Part shown: one piece after another, positions 29,799 to 37,398 of the stretch
How the letters are laid out: every line of letters begins with the position of its first letter
Numbering within the stretch: position 1 is the first letter of the stretch
NCBI GenBank assembly: GCA_003164755.1
Contig: PLUB01000092.1
Coordinates: forward strand, 1-37,398
DNA: 37,398 nt
Direction of reading: 5' to 3'
Source: Methanosarcina sp.
GTDB lineage: Archaea > Halobacteriota > Methanosarcinia > Methanosarcinales > Methanosarcinaceae
Made by a program: the position numbers and the translations under genes
Notes under the pieces: generated by a model
Database searches by the model: none
The model's input: the letters and a program-made list of their open reading frames with translations, nothing else
What the model was told of the DNA's origin: nothing

Positions 29799-30625
29799 CT
29801 ATCCTTTTTGCTCCGAGATCAGAAAAATAGAGTTAGTCCCAAGAAATCTCTGCGTGAATGATTGCCTATTTTTTTTAACTTTTTGTATCTCCAAAAGAGG
29901 ATTAGCTGCAGTGTTTACAAGTCCGTTTTGAGAAAATAAAAATAAACCATTTTCAGGACTTATTTTATCATAGAGAGGCAACAAATCGCGAATTTACCCA
30001 TAATAATTTTTGAAAATCAAAGAATTATGGTTCTTTTTCACAAGTCTTCCTGTCCACTCAGAAATCTTTCTTTTTATTCTTCGATTTGGTCTGGGATCAA
30101 ACCAATCTCCATCTATGGCAAAAATCCTGCCTTTTGGTTTAAGGACTCTCTTCCATTCACTAATCGCACAAGAAGGTTTGGGAGGGTCCAGAGCAGGAAT
30201 TTGCTTACAACTAGGTCGAAAGAACTGCCTTCAAAAGAAAGATTTTCCGCGTCACCATGGAAAAAATCAATTTCAAGCCACAAGTTCTCCGCATCATGCT
30301 TTGCTTTCTCGAGCAGGCTCGCAGAAAGATCTATACCTGTTACCTCATGTCCCATCTCAGCAAAAAGGAGGGCAAGAAAACCAGCACCTGTCCAGACATT
30401 CAGTATTTTTAAGCGTTCACTAGGAGGCAGAGAATTTTCAAATATTTGTTTCCAGATACAACGTTCTTCTTCATCAAAACCATTTACCCCATTTGTGTAT
30501 GTCGAAGATCTTATATTCTAATAGTTGGCAATAACTTTCTTGCAGTCTATGCAAATTCCTCCAAGAAATCCAAAAAAGAGAGGTAGTACCTGTCCTTTCT
30601 TGGCATAACTTTTTTCTGCTTTCAT
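29799..30625 (-). pseudogene. Class I SAM-dependent methyltransferase, broken
   Basis: ATG 30,625 reads MKAEKSYAKKGQVLPLFFGF and on to VIANY, then TAG (30,518-30,520) where Trp would be usual (Y-W-x-x-R-S), then NIRSSTYTNGVNGFDEEERC. SAM motif I follows as ILNVWTGAGFLALLFA (expected DVGTG; a Gly has become Trp), then MGHEVTGIDLSASLLEKAKH, FFHGDAENLSFEGSSFDLVV and LLWTLPN. A frameshift near 30,150 leads to EWKRVLKPKGRIFAIDGDWF and RPNRRIKRK; a TAA near 29,997 follows, then DLLPLYDKISPENG...QSFTQRFLGTNSIFLI to 29,799. The fold is UbiE-like. It is upstream of, and in line with, the two nicotianamine synthase-like genes, so it may have methylated a chelator or its precursor; this is inference from context. 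Confidence 0.75.
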
Positions 30626-30754
30626 AGTTTGATTTTTTGAATGTTTTTGGATCCAGTTTTTTCTGTTGGATGGGTAAGCTCACTATTTTCCAAGAGTTAG
30701 GGTTTTATAGTCTCTTTTGGCAGCATCGAGAATTTGATGTAAATTTATGCATTG

Positions 30755-30901
30755 TTATGATTTTACTCGATTGAAAGTAACTTCCTTTAGCGCAAGGTTT
30801 TTTATGATAAACGGTTTTGGCGTTATACCCTTTATTTTTAGCCTTTTTGTACGCGTATTTTTGAAGCCAATGATTTTTGTTTTCGCAACTTCATTAGGCA
30901 T
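30755..30901 (-). CDS. Possible 48-residue basic peptide
   Basis: ATG 30,901, 7 bases after AAGGAATG, opens MPNEVAKTKIIGFKNTRTKR, LKIKGITPKPFIIKNLALKE, VTFNRVKS to TAA 30,755. The composition (Lys/Arg-rich, few AT-driven Tyr or Phe) and the Shine-Dalgarno sequence speak for a real small gene. No family is recognised and the length is too short to exclude chance. It lies just upstream of the broken methyltransferase on the same strand. Confidence 0.3.
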   Translation of the reverse strand: MPNEVAKTKIIGFKNTRTKRLKIKGITPKPFIIKNLALKEVTFNRVKS

Positions 30902-32238
30902 ATTTTCATTCCTTTCCTTGCTAAAAAGTGTTTTCTTAGCTTTTGATTCATATTAATGCTAGTTTTTTTAAGATAAATTATTTCCTATTTGTTATTTATT
31001 ACATACAAAACTAATAAATAATTTCATATAAATAATACCAAAATATAGCTTTAATGTATCCAAAAAGGTAACTGGTTGATGTTCTGAAAAAAATGAATAT
31101 TTCAAGGACGCCTGTGAAAAGTCAGTTTGGGAATTAAATTATGAGTTTTCTGTTTCTGAGTTCAGAGGATTATAAAAAAGCTACAGCATTATGGGTGATC
31201 AAAGAGAACAGAATATATTATAATACATGCAAAAAAGTATTGGGAAATATTTCTCTAAAAAAGATGTAATTGAAGAGGACCGCCGAAAAATTCTTGCATT
31301 TTTGATTAAACTAATAGATTAAATTATAGTCCTCACACTAATTATTTGTATTTATTTGCTATTTTTTCAAAAAATTTCAGTGCATTTTTATCATCAAATC
31401 TGTTGATACTAATTTTTAGATTTGTAATAATAAGTATCTATTTACTAAGCTATTTTATTATGAATAAATACAAAAATAAAATTTAGTAATACTAACTTCC
31501 ATAATGTGAGAAAATAAGATGAATTGTAAAGGATGGGTTCTTGTTGCAAGAAATTAGAACAAAAAAGGCTTTGCTGGAGAAAAATAACAGTTTGCAGGTA
31601 CAGTGGAACAGGGTAAGTTATCCACGGCATCATTACCAACTCTCCTTATTTCTAAATTTTTCTTTCCTGTTTTTTATCCTGCTTCAAACGGCTCATTTTT
31701 TTCTTCGCAGGTACTGAAAGTAGATTTATTTTTGTATTTAATCTGCGCATCCTCTATTTTTTAAAGCTCAAACCGAAATCAGAAATTTTAGCCTTAGATC
31801 TATCAATTAAGAAAATAGGACTCTTCGTTATTTTATGTGGGTTGTAAATAATTATCCAGTTAAAAAATGGCCTCATCAAAGGTATATAAATCTATCATGA
31901 CTGTGATTTTTCACAACTAGTCTTTTCAAAATTTACAACATCTGTCTTTAAATGTTGTATTTATTTTTGATAAATATCATAAATTTAAAAAATTGTAATA
32001 ATAAATGTGACGAATGTTACAAAAAATATAAAATATAATTTAACCATCGATATGTCTATGCGAACAAACGCAGAAATAAAACAGCTTCCTAAATTTGTTA
32101 CTTGACCGTTCAGCGCTGGATATTCCTCATTTGTAAAAACAAGCTGGTAGGGAATTTAAGTTGCAAGTACATAATGACACATATTTTACTATTAATTTTT
32201 TACCGTATTCAATAGAAATCCATGTGCTGAGGTTTAAA
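30902..32238. other. Long intergenic region, no gene recognised
   Basis: A plus-strand scrap at about 31,215-31,420 (KYFSKKDVIEEDRRKILAFL then a hydrophobic IIVLTLIICIYLLF after a stop) could be a dead small membrane protein. A frame near 31,520-31,640 is not recognised. GAGGT just before 32,239 serves the YVTN gene. Confidence 0.35.
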
Positions 32239-33012
32239 ATGAATAAAACAATATGGAAAAAAATACAAAAAGAGTATGCAATCATAAAGATATTAGAGAT
32301 ATCGATTATGGCATTTCTAATGCTGATGAGTATCTCAGGCGCAGTGCCATTTGCATATATTACGAACGCTGGCAGCAACACTGTATCTGTAATTGATACT
32401 GCTACAAACGAAGTTACAGCCACGATAAATTTAAAAACCCCTCATTTTCCTCTTGAAATTGCAGTCATCCATAGCGGAACAGAGGTATATTTGACAAACC
32501 CCATCGACAACATCGTTTCTGTAATTAACACACTTACAAACAGCGTTATAGCCAATGTGCCTGTAGGAGCCCATCCTAGAGGAATTGCAGTCACTCCTGA
32601 TGGAAAAAAGGTATATATAGCGAACAGCGGCGACAAAACTGTATATGTGATTGATGCAAACACAAAAAAGGTTACAGCTACTGTGAATGTAGGAATATGG
32701 CCTCGTGGAGTTTCAGTCAACCCAGCAGGAACAAAGGTATATGTAGTAAACTCTGGTAGCAACAATGTATCTGTAATTGATACAGGCACAAACAAAATTA
32801 TAGCTACTATAAATGTAGGACAAAAACCCACAGGAGTTGTAGTCACCCCTGATGGAACAAAAGTATATGTGACGAACTTGTAGAGTAGTGATATCTCCGT
32901 AATTGATACGGGTACTAATACTGTTACAGCCACTGTGCCTGTTGGAAAGAGGCCGGTAGGAGTTGCAGTCATCCAAAATAAAAAAATGTATAAGTGGAAA
33001 CTAGTACTATGA
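32239..33012 (+). pseudogene. YVTN beta-propeller surface protein, interrupted by an amber codon
   Basis: GAGGT stands 6 bases before ATG 32,239. After MNKTIWKKIQKEYAIIKILE there is a signal segment (ISIMAFLMLMSISGAVPFAY), then five consecutive repeats of about 42 residues with S/Y-V-I-(D/N)-T...V-x-A-x-(V/I)-x-V-G...P-x-G-x-x-V-x-P-x-G-x-K-V-Y-V-x-N. TAG 32,881-32,883 follows in the loop that begins repeat six. The same frame then runs through SSDISVIDTGTNTVTATVPV and GKRPVGVAVIQNKK to TGA 33,012. The first 214 residues could fold as a partial propeller. The usual six- or seven-blade ring and any PKD or anchor domain are absent, so the gene is truncated. It would be secreted to the cell surface. 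Confidence 0.8.
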
Positions 33013-33039
33013 CAGCGACAATATTTTCTGTCTGAATTT

Positions 33040-33315
33040 TATCAAATATCTAGATTGTGAAATCGAAACCTTAGGGAAAGAAATTTTTAATTATGCTTAT
33101 GGAAAAAATAAAAGTTATATGAAAATTTGAATATAGGTTACTAGCATTGAAGAAAGTGGTGCAGAAACTTTAATAGCTGAAATCTGTAATTTTAAGGTTT
33201 TTTTTCAGGAGATCAGCTTGTATCATAGCTTGGAATAGTTCCAAATAAGTACCAATCTGTGTTAGAATCTACCTTGCTATCTTTGATCTTCTTTTTGTAA
33301 TTCTGTCATTGTGAA
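33040..33315 (+). pseudogene. IS110-family transposase remnant, copy B
   Basis: The frame reads KYLDCEIETLGKEIFNYAYG, then after stops IEESGAETLIAEICNFKVFF and, in a shifted frame, GDQLVS(stop)LGIVPNKYQSVLES. This matches the IS110 C-terminal pattern (L-x-x-E-I-E...I-A-E-I-x-x-F-K-x-F...D-Q-L-V-S-W-L-G-x-V-P-N-x-Y-Q-S) with the Trp codon now TAG. It is homologous to copy A at 25,470-25,745 and in the same orientation. It lies about 540 bases upstream of cbiM. Confidence 0.65.
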
Positions 33316-33858
33316 TATTTATTTCCAAGATCTTTAAAAGCATCTTGTCCTTTTTTATGGACTCAATTATTGTTGTAATTCATACTTTGATTCCAAATAC
33401 AACAAATCTCTTAAAATCTATAAGATTAAAATAAAGCTTTACTTAATAATAAAATTAAAATTTGTCCAAAAAAGTAATATAAAAAGTTATATATGTAACA
33501 CATAACAATCTGTTATTCTAAAAGCATTATAGAACTTACGCAATTGAACTGAAAAACCAATCGTATTAAATATTTAATTATCCAAAATCCAAACTTCCAA
33601 GTTTAGACCAGATAGTCTATTGAATTTGATTTCGTTTCTCAAGTGTGTGAGTCTCATATCCTCTAGAAATAATCAACGAGCAAATTATTAAATATTTTAA
33701 TAAGCTGCGTCTTTTCCGAAAAACACCCTCATTAGACTCATTTTACGCGTGTGATAATTCTGCTCATAAGGAGAATTTTCAACATCATGACTAATTACTC
33801 AGTCTAAATAACAATTTTAGTTTAAAATCATAGGAAATGAGTTGGAGGAAGAGAAAAA
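33316..33858. other. Upstream region of cbiM
   Basis: No gene seen. GGAGG lies 10 bases before ATG 33,859 in a good Shine-Dalgarno position. A TATA-like CTAAATAAC (about 33,804) and TTTAAAATC (about 33,820) are possible promoter elements. I searched by eye for a cobalamin-riboswitch-like B12 box and for a NikR-like palindrome and found neither, though short operators could be missed. Confidence 0.4.
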
Positions 33859-34578
33859 ATGCACATTCCAGATGGATATTTAGGGCCGCATATATATATT
33901 GCGTTTTGGATCATCATGATCCCGATATGGTATTATGCAGGACAGAAATTGACAACGGAGCTCAGGTCCAAACAGGTACCATTGCTAGCACTATCAGCTG
34001 CGTTTTCGTTTGTAATAATGATGTTCAATATACCTGTTCCAGGTGGCAGCTCAGGCCATGCCGTGGGAGCTGGAATTATTGCCATAATCATAGGTCCATG
34101 GGCAGCAATTATAGCTATATCTGTAACTTTAGTATTGCAAGCAATGATTTTTGGTGATGGTGGAATAACAGCCATAGCCACTAACTGCTTCAATATGGGA
34201 GTTGTAGTACCCTTTGTCGCTTACTATGCTTATAAGTTTATCAGCGGAAATTCAGCGATTACATCCTCTGCAAGAATTATTGCTGCAGCTATTGCTGGCT
34301 GGCTTTCTCTGACCTTAGCAGCATTGTGTGCTGGCTTTGAATTGGGGATACAGCCAATTTTGGAGCACACGGCTGAAGGAGTCCCACTTTATATGCCATA
34401 TCCTTTGAGCGTAACTGTTCCTGCCATGGTACTTGAACACGCTTTAGCATTCAGCATTCTTGAGGCAGTGATTACCGCAATTATTTTTGCCTATATCCAG
34501 AGAACAGATACATCTGTATTTTATGGAGAGAAATCGAAAGTTGAGATGAACAAAATCAAATGGGAAGTCATAGCCTGA
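33859..34578 (+). CDS. cbiM: CbiM/NikM, substrate-binding component of a cobalt/nickel ECF transporter
   Basis: CbiM is the membrane S component that binds the metal ion. The 239-residue protein starts MHIPDGYLGPHIYIAFWIIM; the N-terminal Met-His amino group region and His2 bind the metal in this family and are intact. Further landmarks are LSAAFSFVIMMFNIPVPGGS and SGHAVGAGIIAIIIGPWAA, with the conserved His, GDGGITAIATNCFNMGV and EHALAFSILEAVITAIIFAY. About seven membrane helices are expected. GGAGG precedes the ATG. cbiN follows after 9 bases. The ATPase and T component needed for transport are not adjacent; broken copies lie at 25.8-27.5 kb. Nickel and cobalt cannot be told apart from sequence. 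Confidence 0.93.
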   Translation: MHIPDGYLGPHIYIAFWIIMIPIWYYAGQKLTTELRSKQVPLLALSAAFSFVIMMFNIPVPGGSSGHAVGAGIIAIIIGPWAAIIAISVTLVLQAMIFGDGGITAIATNCFNMGVVVPFVAYYAYKFISGNSAITSSARIIAAAIAGWLSLTLAALCAGFELGIQPILEHTAEGVPLYMPYPLSVTVPAMVLEHALAFSILEAVITAIIFAYIQRTDTSVFYGEKSKVEMNKIKWEVIA

Positions 34579-34587
34579 GGTGAAAAT

Positions 34588-34911
34588 ATGGATAAGTTGA
34601 CAAGAAACTTAGCGATTGGTCTGGTATTACTGATAATTATTGCGCCTATAGGTCTGATTGCATCAGGCACTGCATATGGCGAATGGGCATCAGATGAACT
34701 TAATGATAAGATTGGATATGTGCCTCAGGGGTTTGAAGAGCTCTCTGACTTATGGCATGCACCAATGCAGGATTATAACATCCCAAACGGTCCTTCTTTC
34801 GAAAATTCGAAGCTAGTAGCTTCAGCAGGATACATACTGTCCGCAGTAATAGGTGTGATAATTGTCGGTAGTCTCTTGTATTTCATAGGAAATAAGGTGG
34901 CTAAGGAATAA
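34588..34911 (+). CDS. cbiN: CbiN/NikN-like accessory component of the cobalt/nickel transporter
   Basis: This 107-residue protein has two membrane segments (about residues 8-28 and 82-102) flanking an extracytoplasmic loop (SDELNDKIGYVPQGFEELSD, LWHAPMQDYNIPN) of the PDGLE/NikN type. Such proteins help load the metal onto CbiM. GAGGTG lies 6 bases before ATG 34,588, which is 9 bases after the cbiM stop, so the two genes form an operon. The gene is intact. The assignment rests on size, topology, position and the D-E-L...G-F-E-E-L stretch. Confidence 0.85.
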   Translation: MDKLTRNLAIGLVLLIIIAPIGLIASGTAYGEWASDELNDKIGYVPQGFEELSDLWHAPMQDYNIPNGPSFENSKLVASAGYILSAVIGVIIVGSLLYFIGNKVAKE

Positions 34912-34914
34912 AAC

Positions 34915-35045
34915 ATCTATAGCATTTTGGATCATCATGATCCATATTTGAATTTTTTCAGAAAAGAAAACTAGGAAGATGGGATCTAAAAGAATGCATA
35001 GAAAAAATATACACCAGAAGAATTTAAGGATCAGATAGGCTTTGT
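34915..35045 (+). pseudogene. Fragment resembling cbiM and cbiN
   Basis: GCATTTTGGATCATCATGAT at about 34,922 repeats, with one difference, the sequence at 33,901 inside cbiM and reads IAFWIIMIHI in the corresponding frame. Further on, CCAGAAGAATTTAAGGATCA and following reads PEEFKDQIGFVSQ, similar in protein and DNA to the SDELNDKIGYVPQ part of cbiN. This suggests the residue of a second cbiMN copy directly after the intact pair. Confidence 0.45.
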
Positions 35046-35199
35046 GTCACAAATACAGTAAATAATAAGATTTAAAACCATATTGGGAACAAGGTTATCA
35101 TACAGCCATATGAAAGTTAAAATAAACCTCCGATCTCAACAAATTGTTTTATAGCCGGATTAAAATTGTATCAAATTTAATAAAACAGGAGTAAATTGA

Positions 35200-35625
35200 A
35201 TGTTGAAACAACAAGTTAGTAGAATGAAAAAGGTACTGACTATTTCTCTGGCAGTCCTTTTTGTGGTATCGTTGACAACTGTAGCAGGCTAGTGCACATG
35301 GCGGCGGTCACGGAAGTTGGGGCTGGGGAAGTTATCCCTACGGGGGCTATGGTCCTGGGTGTGTATGAGTGAACGGTAATTGGAGCTGCCCACCATACGC
35401 AGGAATGCCATATACGATGCAAGCTTCAGCACCTGCAGCTCCAGCAAAAGATCCAGATCCAAGTCCAAATCTTGCAGGAGTAGCTATATTTCCAGAAACA
35501 GCATCAAAAGATCATGGAACATCGCCATCTATATGAATACCAACATCTTCAGACTCATCTGCATCTCCAAGGTCATCCGCCTCTAGAGATACATAAACAT
35601 CACCAACTTCCGAAGAGTGTTAATT
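35200..35625 (+). pseudogene. Small secreted Gly/Tyr-rich protein, frameshifted
   Basis: AGGAG before ATG 35,200 and the leader MLKQQVSRMKKVLTISLAVL-FVVSLTTVAG match the genes at 12,519 and 13,001. One extra G at about 35,287 turns the expected A-S-A-H into a stop. With it removed the frame reads AHGGGHGSWGWGSYPYGGYG, then CV, a TGA at about 35,370, NGNWSCPPYAGMPY, and a Pro/Ala/Ser-rich tail (SAPAAPAKDPDPSPN). A further TGA follows at 35,534. The mature part is Gly/Trp/Tyr-rich, then Pro-rich, as in flexible surface proteins. Function unknown. Confidence 0.6.
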
Positions 35626-37398
35626 TAGGCAATACAAATAACGTTCCAAAAGAACTTTACTTTTTATTTTTTTCTCTAAATTTCTTCGAAAATTAGAAAC
35701 TAAAGTTTAGGAGAAAGGGATTGATCTTGTTTTTGATTGAAAAAGAGTATATGGAAGGAAAAATGTGTAAAAACCCTCCCATAAAACTGGGTATTTTGTT
35801 TTCTAAACCTGAAACTCTCCATCTGCTTGTACTTACAGATGAGGAATATCCAGTGTTGAAGTTCACGCAACAAATCTAGGAGGCAGATTTGTTTTGGTGT
35901 TTGTTTGTAAAATAGATGTATGTACGATGAGCTTAGATTTAACATTTTTCTTCAAAATAGTATCATATAATGTTATCCAATTAAATATTTATATTAATAA
36001 CTTAAAGAAAATATATCACTTAAGGACGGATTTTGTAAATACCAAGATTCAACAATATTAGCATCTATAGCCCTACTTAGCCTCACATTTATATAACTCA
36101 TATGCCATATTCTTTCTATTTTTTGAGCAATGATTTACTGGATATTAAGACTTTGGTTCAAAACGTATATGAAATTAATCGTAATTATGGGGACAATGAC
36201 CGATAGTACGTGAGGAACCTGTTTAATCACGTACTTTCAAGCCAAATTTTATTGCGGTTTACTGGCAAATTACACAAGGAAGACTTAACTTTTTGGTAGA
36301 AAAATGCTGTTTTTCGGAGTGCAAATCAAGCTAATTTTATTTACATATTGATGAATGTACATGCAAATATATTACTATTTCGAGATAATAGGCTATATTA
36401 AACAAAGACTAAAATAACAAAACAAGCAAAATAGAACTAATATTTGAAGATGGAGACAAACGAAAAAATAGTCAAGAATAAATAAACGACTATAAAATAT
36501 AAAACTGAAAAATAACTATAATCACCATTTTTAATGATTAACCACTTAAAACAACAGCTACCTATGATTTTTCCTGACGAATATAAACGTGTGGGTGTGA
36601 AGCGATTCACTAATTCAGCTGCTGAATAACTTATTTACTTCTTGACTGACTACCTCATCGTCGAAAAGGAAAATTTTGAGACCTGCAATGACAATTATGG
36701 GTTTATTATGTGAAAAAAAGCGGGGGAGGACTGCTTAGAAAAGTGGAGTATCTTAAACTAATTGCCTCTGGAGAAAAAGTGGTCAAGTATGATGAGGAAC
36801 TAAATATAAGGAATCGTACTCTACTGATTAAAACTGCAGCAAACCTCTGTGCAGATAAGGTGAATACTATAATTTTTACAGGCTTGTCTACACTCCAAAC
36901 TTATTTTTGCATTATACCATTTTTTTAAGGCTATTGGTTTTTCAATTCACTTCCAATCGAAAAGTACACTGGCAAACATTACTACACGGTTAAATTGCCC
37001 AGTAATATTTTGTGAAGAAAAACAATTTATATAATAACCAGATATTTCTTATTAGCCGACTGAAGTAATTTTAAATTATCTAATTAGACGATATTTACAT
37101 TTGAGCTATAATATATGACGAAACATGACTACTAAACTACTACTAAGTAAAAACAATTTTTGACTAGAATTGCGATAAGAATATAATTTTCAAATAACTT
37201 TTATAAATTTTTATTGCACTTGTTTTTCTTCAAGGACAACCTTTATTTAGGTTTAACACAACTAAGTTTGATTTAACTTAACTAATCTTTACTTGATATA
37301 ACCTGGGACTCGTGCAGGTTAATCCTTGATTTTATACTTCAAGTGCATGAGTTTGAAGTTTATTTTACTTGACTTGAAATTATATGGTGATCTTATGC
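35626..37398. other. Long terminal region, no secure gene
   Basis: A minus-strand scrap near 36,625-36,700 (PIIVIAGLKIFLFDDEVVSQ, EVNKLFSS) looks like the end of a real protein but has no start and no recognised family. The plus-strand frame at 36,710-36,928 (LRKVEYLKLIASGEKVVKYD) is possible but unsupported. A 9-bp hairpin stands at 36,205-36,235. The rest is AT-rich with nothing seen. Confidence 0.4.
36205..36235. repeat. Perfect 9-bp inverted repeat hairpin
   Basis: AGTACGTGA and TCACGTACT are exact reverse complements around a 13-base loop. Noncoding on both sides, no T run. It could be the relic of a mobile element end or a structured RNA. Confidence 0.65.

Noticed and set aside
30010..30521. 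Two plus-strand frames of 137 and 164 residues
   Set aside because: They are antisense to the broken methyltransferase, whose minus-strand frames carry clear SAM-binding motifs.
32442..32972. A 176-residue minus-strand open frame
   Set aside because: It is the exact antisense of the YVTN repeats; the repeat periodicity keeps the opposite frame open. The sense strand has family motifs, start signals and a signal peptide.
36710..36928. A 72-residue plus-strand frame with some protein-like text
   Set aside because: There is no ribosome binding site and no recognised family, and the C-terminus is AT-driven. The opposite strand just upstream also has a protein-like scrap, so the coding strand cannot be decided.

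Overview
The window looks like a piece of a Methanosarcina-type chromosome. It is AT-rich and archaeal, with F420-dependent methylenetetrahydromethanopterin reductase (mer), archaeal NMN adenylyltransferase (nadM), the short archaeal PheRS beta chain (pheT), YVTN beta-propeller surface proteins, and IS200/IS605 and IS110 debris. Coding density is very low. I could reconstruct about 20 broken genes by stitching reading frames, so this is a decaying, IS-littered segment around a few intact genes. Naming the genus is inference from gene content and family resemblance; no search was possible.

Region by region. Positions 1-8.1 kb (minus strand): nadM; a heavily degraded gene that reads as fpoF, the F420H2-oxidising subunit of the Fpo complex; mer directly upstream of it; two outward-facing tnpB remnants; pheT; an IS200-type tnpA remnant; and a broken M24 peptidase. 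Positions 8.3-15.8 kb: short secreted proteins sharing a signal-peptide leader, a broken NlpC/P60 hydrolase, a membrane protein cut off next to a tnpB remnant, and a broken YVTN protein. Positions 17.3-19.8 kb: an arylsulfatase fragment, a degraded SAM methyltransferase of the leucine carboxyl methyltransferase type, and an intact three-helix membrane protein with an extracytoplasmic domain. Positions 21.3-25.1 kb: a small possibly Sm-like protein and two divergent intact GT4 glycosyltransferases.

Positions 25.5-35 kb are the most interesting part. On the plus strand lie an IS110 remnant, a broken cbiQ and a frameshifted cbiO with a His-rich tail (nickel/cobalt ECF transporter T and A components). 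Facing them on the minus strand is a probable operon of a SAM methyltransferase (broken) and two tandem nicotianamine synthase-like genes (one intact, one with an amber codon and one slip in an A run). A truncated YVTN gene, a second IS110 remnant and an intact cbiM-cbiN pair follow. The simplest reading is a metal-acquisition locus: synthesis of a nicotianamine-type metal chelator beside an ECF nickel/cobalt importer, broken up and partly lost through IS activity. The chelator-to-transporter link is inference from context.

No rRNA, tRNA or CRISPR array was recognised.
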